From positions 1-8,747 of the forward strand of contig DKOA01000054.1 of NCBI GenBank assembly GCA_002469895.1: DNA of 8,747 nt, read 5' to 3'. The position numbers were made by a program, and so were the translations under genes. Shown here one piece after another: positions 7,572 through 8,747 of this stretch; the first letter of the stretch is position 1; each line of letters starts with the position of its first letter. This stretch comes from Opitutia bacterium UBA7374. GTDB lineage: Bacteria; Verrucomicrobiota; Verrucomicrobiia; Opitutales; Coraliomargaritaceae. The notes under the pieces were generated by a model that saw only the letters and a program-made list of their open reading frames with translations, had not been told where the DNA came from and made no database searches.

Positions 7572-8747
7572 TTAATCCGCAGCAATCTGCAGTCTGTAAA
7601 ACGCGACATCACTCGAGCTCGTGAAGGGTAGTTCAATCTCTGCATTTGTATTCACTGTCGGCGTTAACCCTATCAAATCTTTATTGGTAAAGTCTTCTAA
7701 GTCGGATGATTCTAAAACTGCGAAAACTAATTGGTAAGAACCTTCACTTCCCTTACTTAATACTGGGTTGCCTCCTGCTAGAGTGATCATATCTGAAGCA
7801 GTGAATAGAGAATAATCATTCGGATTATCAAGCACGTCAGTTCTCCCTGCTAGCACACCTAGGTCATAGCTATTTGTATACTCAGAATCTGTGTAAATTC
7901 TCTTAATTTCAGATGGAGATCCAACGCTAGCTACTTCATTCGATCCAAAAATACTCAAACTCTCTATCTGCGCCTGCTTACCCGCATCCAAACTTGCATA
8001 AGAAACTTCAACTCCGTTACCAGTCAGTTTATAGGATCCGTTATCGTTGGCTGTTCCTATCGAAAAGTTAATGGAGTCATTACTCACTGTCAGGATTACT
8101 TGAGTGCCATTTAAATCCTCCGGATATCCATCTAATCCCGCGCTAATATCTAGGACTGTGCCACCAGAAGAGTCTGTCCCACTTTCAAGAGAATATATTG
8201 ATGATACACCATTATCTGAGCTTGGGACTATGACTGCAGATCCTGTAAAGCTTATCGTCTTGGCATCCGTGTCTACTAAAAATGTAACTTCCGAAGCCCC
8301 TACCAATGTACCCGCTTCATAACCTGAAGAATAATTGGAGTCAAATTCAGAAGAAGTGTACAAATCATATGAGCCCGGAGAAGAAGTCACATCACTTTGG
8401 CCTTCTGAATATCCAAGAGTATTTCCTTGGCTATAGTTAGCATCGTATTGCTCCTGTGTGTATCTAGCATCGTACTCCTCTTGAGTATATTTTAGCTTTA
8501 TCTCATCCAAAACGGCATCGTAGGCCTCTTGAGATTGGATGTTAGTCCATACTACTCCAGAGAGATCAACACCAGAGAGATCAACACCAGAAAGATCGGC
8601 TCCTGAAAGATCGGCTCCTGAAAGTTGAGTAGCGCTTGATATAAAAGCATCCGTCAAATTCGCTAATGCGAGATTCGCCGACCGTAAATCTGCGCCGGTA
8701 AGATCGGCTCCAGTGAGATTGGTTCCAGCAAGATCGGATGACCGTAG
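7572..8747 (-). CDS. Pentapeptide-repeat protein with C-terminal motif-repeat region, 5' end cut by window edge
   Basis: The frame is open from the right edge to a TAA at 7572-7574, giving 391 visible residues. Translation above 8657 continues the same repeat (LAGTN LTGAD LTGAD LRSAN LALAN), so the TTG at 8655-8657 is not the start and the true N-terminus is outside. Residues about 1-64 are pentapeptide repeats of the A(D/N)LxG type, expected to form a right-handed quadrilateral beta-helix, with one six-residue step (QLSGAD). A Tyr/Gln/Glu linker follows (YTQEEYDARYTQEQYDANYSQG, about 87-108). Then come GQSDVTSSPGSYDLYTSSE (116-134), a Ser/Gly/Asp-rich, probably beta-stranded region (about 155-270), a second motif copy GRTDVLDNPNDYSLFTASD (301-319), and a C-terminus ending FYRLQIAAD. 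The visible part has no membrane span or cysteine. The composition suggests an exported or surface protein, but no signal peptide can be seen. Two 60-base samples have 24 G+C each, against 38 and 39 in nuoF and nuoD samples. Function unknown. Confidence 0.85.
   Translation of the reverse strand, partial: LRSSDLAGTNLTGADLTGADLRSANLALANLTDAFISSATQLSGADLSGADLSGVDLSGVDLSGVVWTNIQSQEAYDAVLDEIKLKYTQEEYDARYTQEQYDANYSQGNTLGYSEGQSDVTSSPGSYDLYTSSEFDSNYSSGYEAGTLVGASEVTFLVDTDAKTISFTGSAVIVPSSDNGVSSIYSLESGTDSSGGTVLDISAGLDGYPEDLNGTQVILTVSNDSINFSIGTANDNGSYKLTGNGVEVSYASLDAGKQAQIESLSIFGSNEVASVGSPSEIKRIYTDSEYTNSYDLGVLAGRTDVLDNPNDYSLFTASDMITLAGGNPVLSKGSEGSYQLVFAVLESSDLEDFTNKDLIGLTPTVNTNAEIELPFTSSSDVAFYRLQIAAD
8563..8622 (-). 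repeat. Four 15-bp tandem repeats encoding LSG(A/V)D units
   Basis: Four consecutive 15-base units: 8563-8577 and 8578-8592 differ only at their last base, while 8593-8607 and 8608-8622 are identical. Each encodes one pentapeptide, read on the minus strand as LSGAD, LSGAD, LSGVD, LSGVD. The pairwise identity at DNA level suggests recent duplication of single units by slippage or unequal recombination. Confidence 0.85.
8671..8745 (-). repeat. Five diverged 15-bp tandem units of the pentapeptide array
   Basis: Units at 8671-8685, 8686-8700, 8701-8715, 8716-8730 and 8731-8745 keep the 15-base period and mostly begin AGAT, but have diverged from one another. They encode successive pentapeptides and run to the window edge, so the array is longer than visible. 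Between this block and the one at 8563-8622 lie 48 bases, three more than a multiple of 15, which matches the single extra residue in the protein repeat. Confidence 0.75.

Noticed and set aside
8655..8657. TTG as the start codon of the pentapeptide gene
   Set aside because: The frame is open upstream and the same pentapeptide repeat continues to the window edge, so the true start lies outside.
8563..8745. CRISPR array
   Set aside because: The periodic sequence is a 15-base in-frame coding tandem with no unique spacers, explained by pentapeptide repeats.

Overview
The window holds most of a respiratory complex I (NADH:quinone oxidoreductase) operon on the minus strand, read from right to left as nuoB, nuoC, nuoD, nuoE, nuoF, nuoG and nuoH. 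The last gene runs off the left edge. Because nuoE, nuoF and nuoG are present, this is the NADH-oxidising form and not the 11-subunit form without an NADH module. Every visible iron-sulfur centre has its cysteine or histidine ligands, except the optional N7 site in NuoG, which has lost three of its four. NuoC and NuoD are separate proteins, unlike the fused NuoCD of enteric bacteria. Neighbouring nuo genes are 3 to 22 bases apart, which indicates one transcript. NuoE, F and G form the electron-input arm, NuoB, C and D the quinone-reducing module, and NuoH the membrane foot that takes the quinone head group. No nuoA precedes nuoB, and the membrane subunits nuoI to nuoN would have to lie left of the window or elsewhere.

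To the right of nuoB is a short divergent intergenic stretch with a weak candidate promoter for the operon. Then comes a small plus-strand gene (7144-7461) for an FmdB-type protein with no cysteine at all, so the zinc ribbon that names the family cannot form in the usual way. It converges on the last gene (7572 to the right edge, minus strand), which is incomplete at its 5' end. The visible part encodes pentapeptide repeats, a Tyr/Gln-rich linker, and a Ser/Gly/Asp-rich probably beta-stranded region flanked by two copies of a Gly-x-x-Asp-Val...Pro...Tyr-x-Leu-aromatic-Thr motif. This gene is visibly more AT-rich than the nuo operon and carries 15-bp tandem DNA repeats.

The organism is a bacterium. 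From memory, the unfused NuoC/NuoD pair, the short NuoG, the cysteine-less FmdB relative and the repeat-motif protein fit the Verrucomicrobiota (Opitutae-like, perhaps marine) or another PVC-group lineage. This is an inference without a database search. I see no RNA genes, insertion sequences, CRISPR arrays or clear phage elements. The least explained item is the chimeric pentapeptide-repeat protein at the right edge, followed by the cysteine-less FmdB protein and the nuoA-less operon head.
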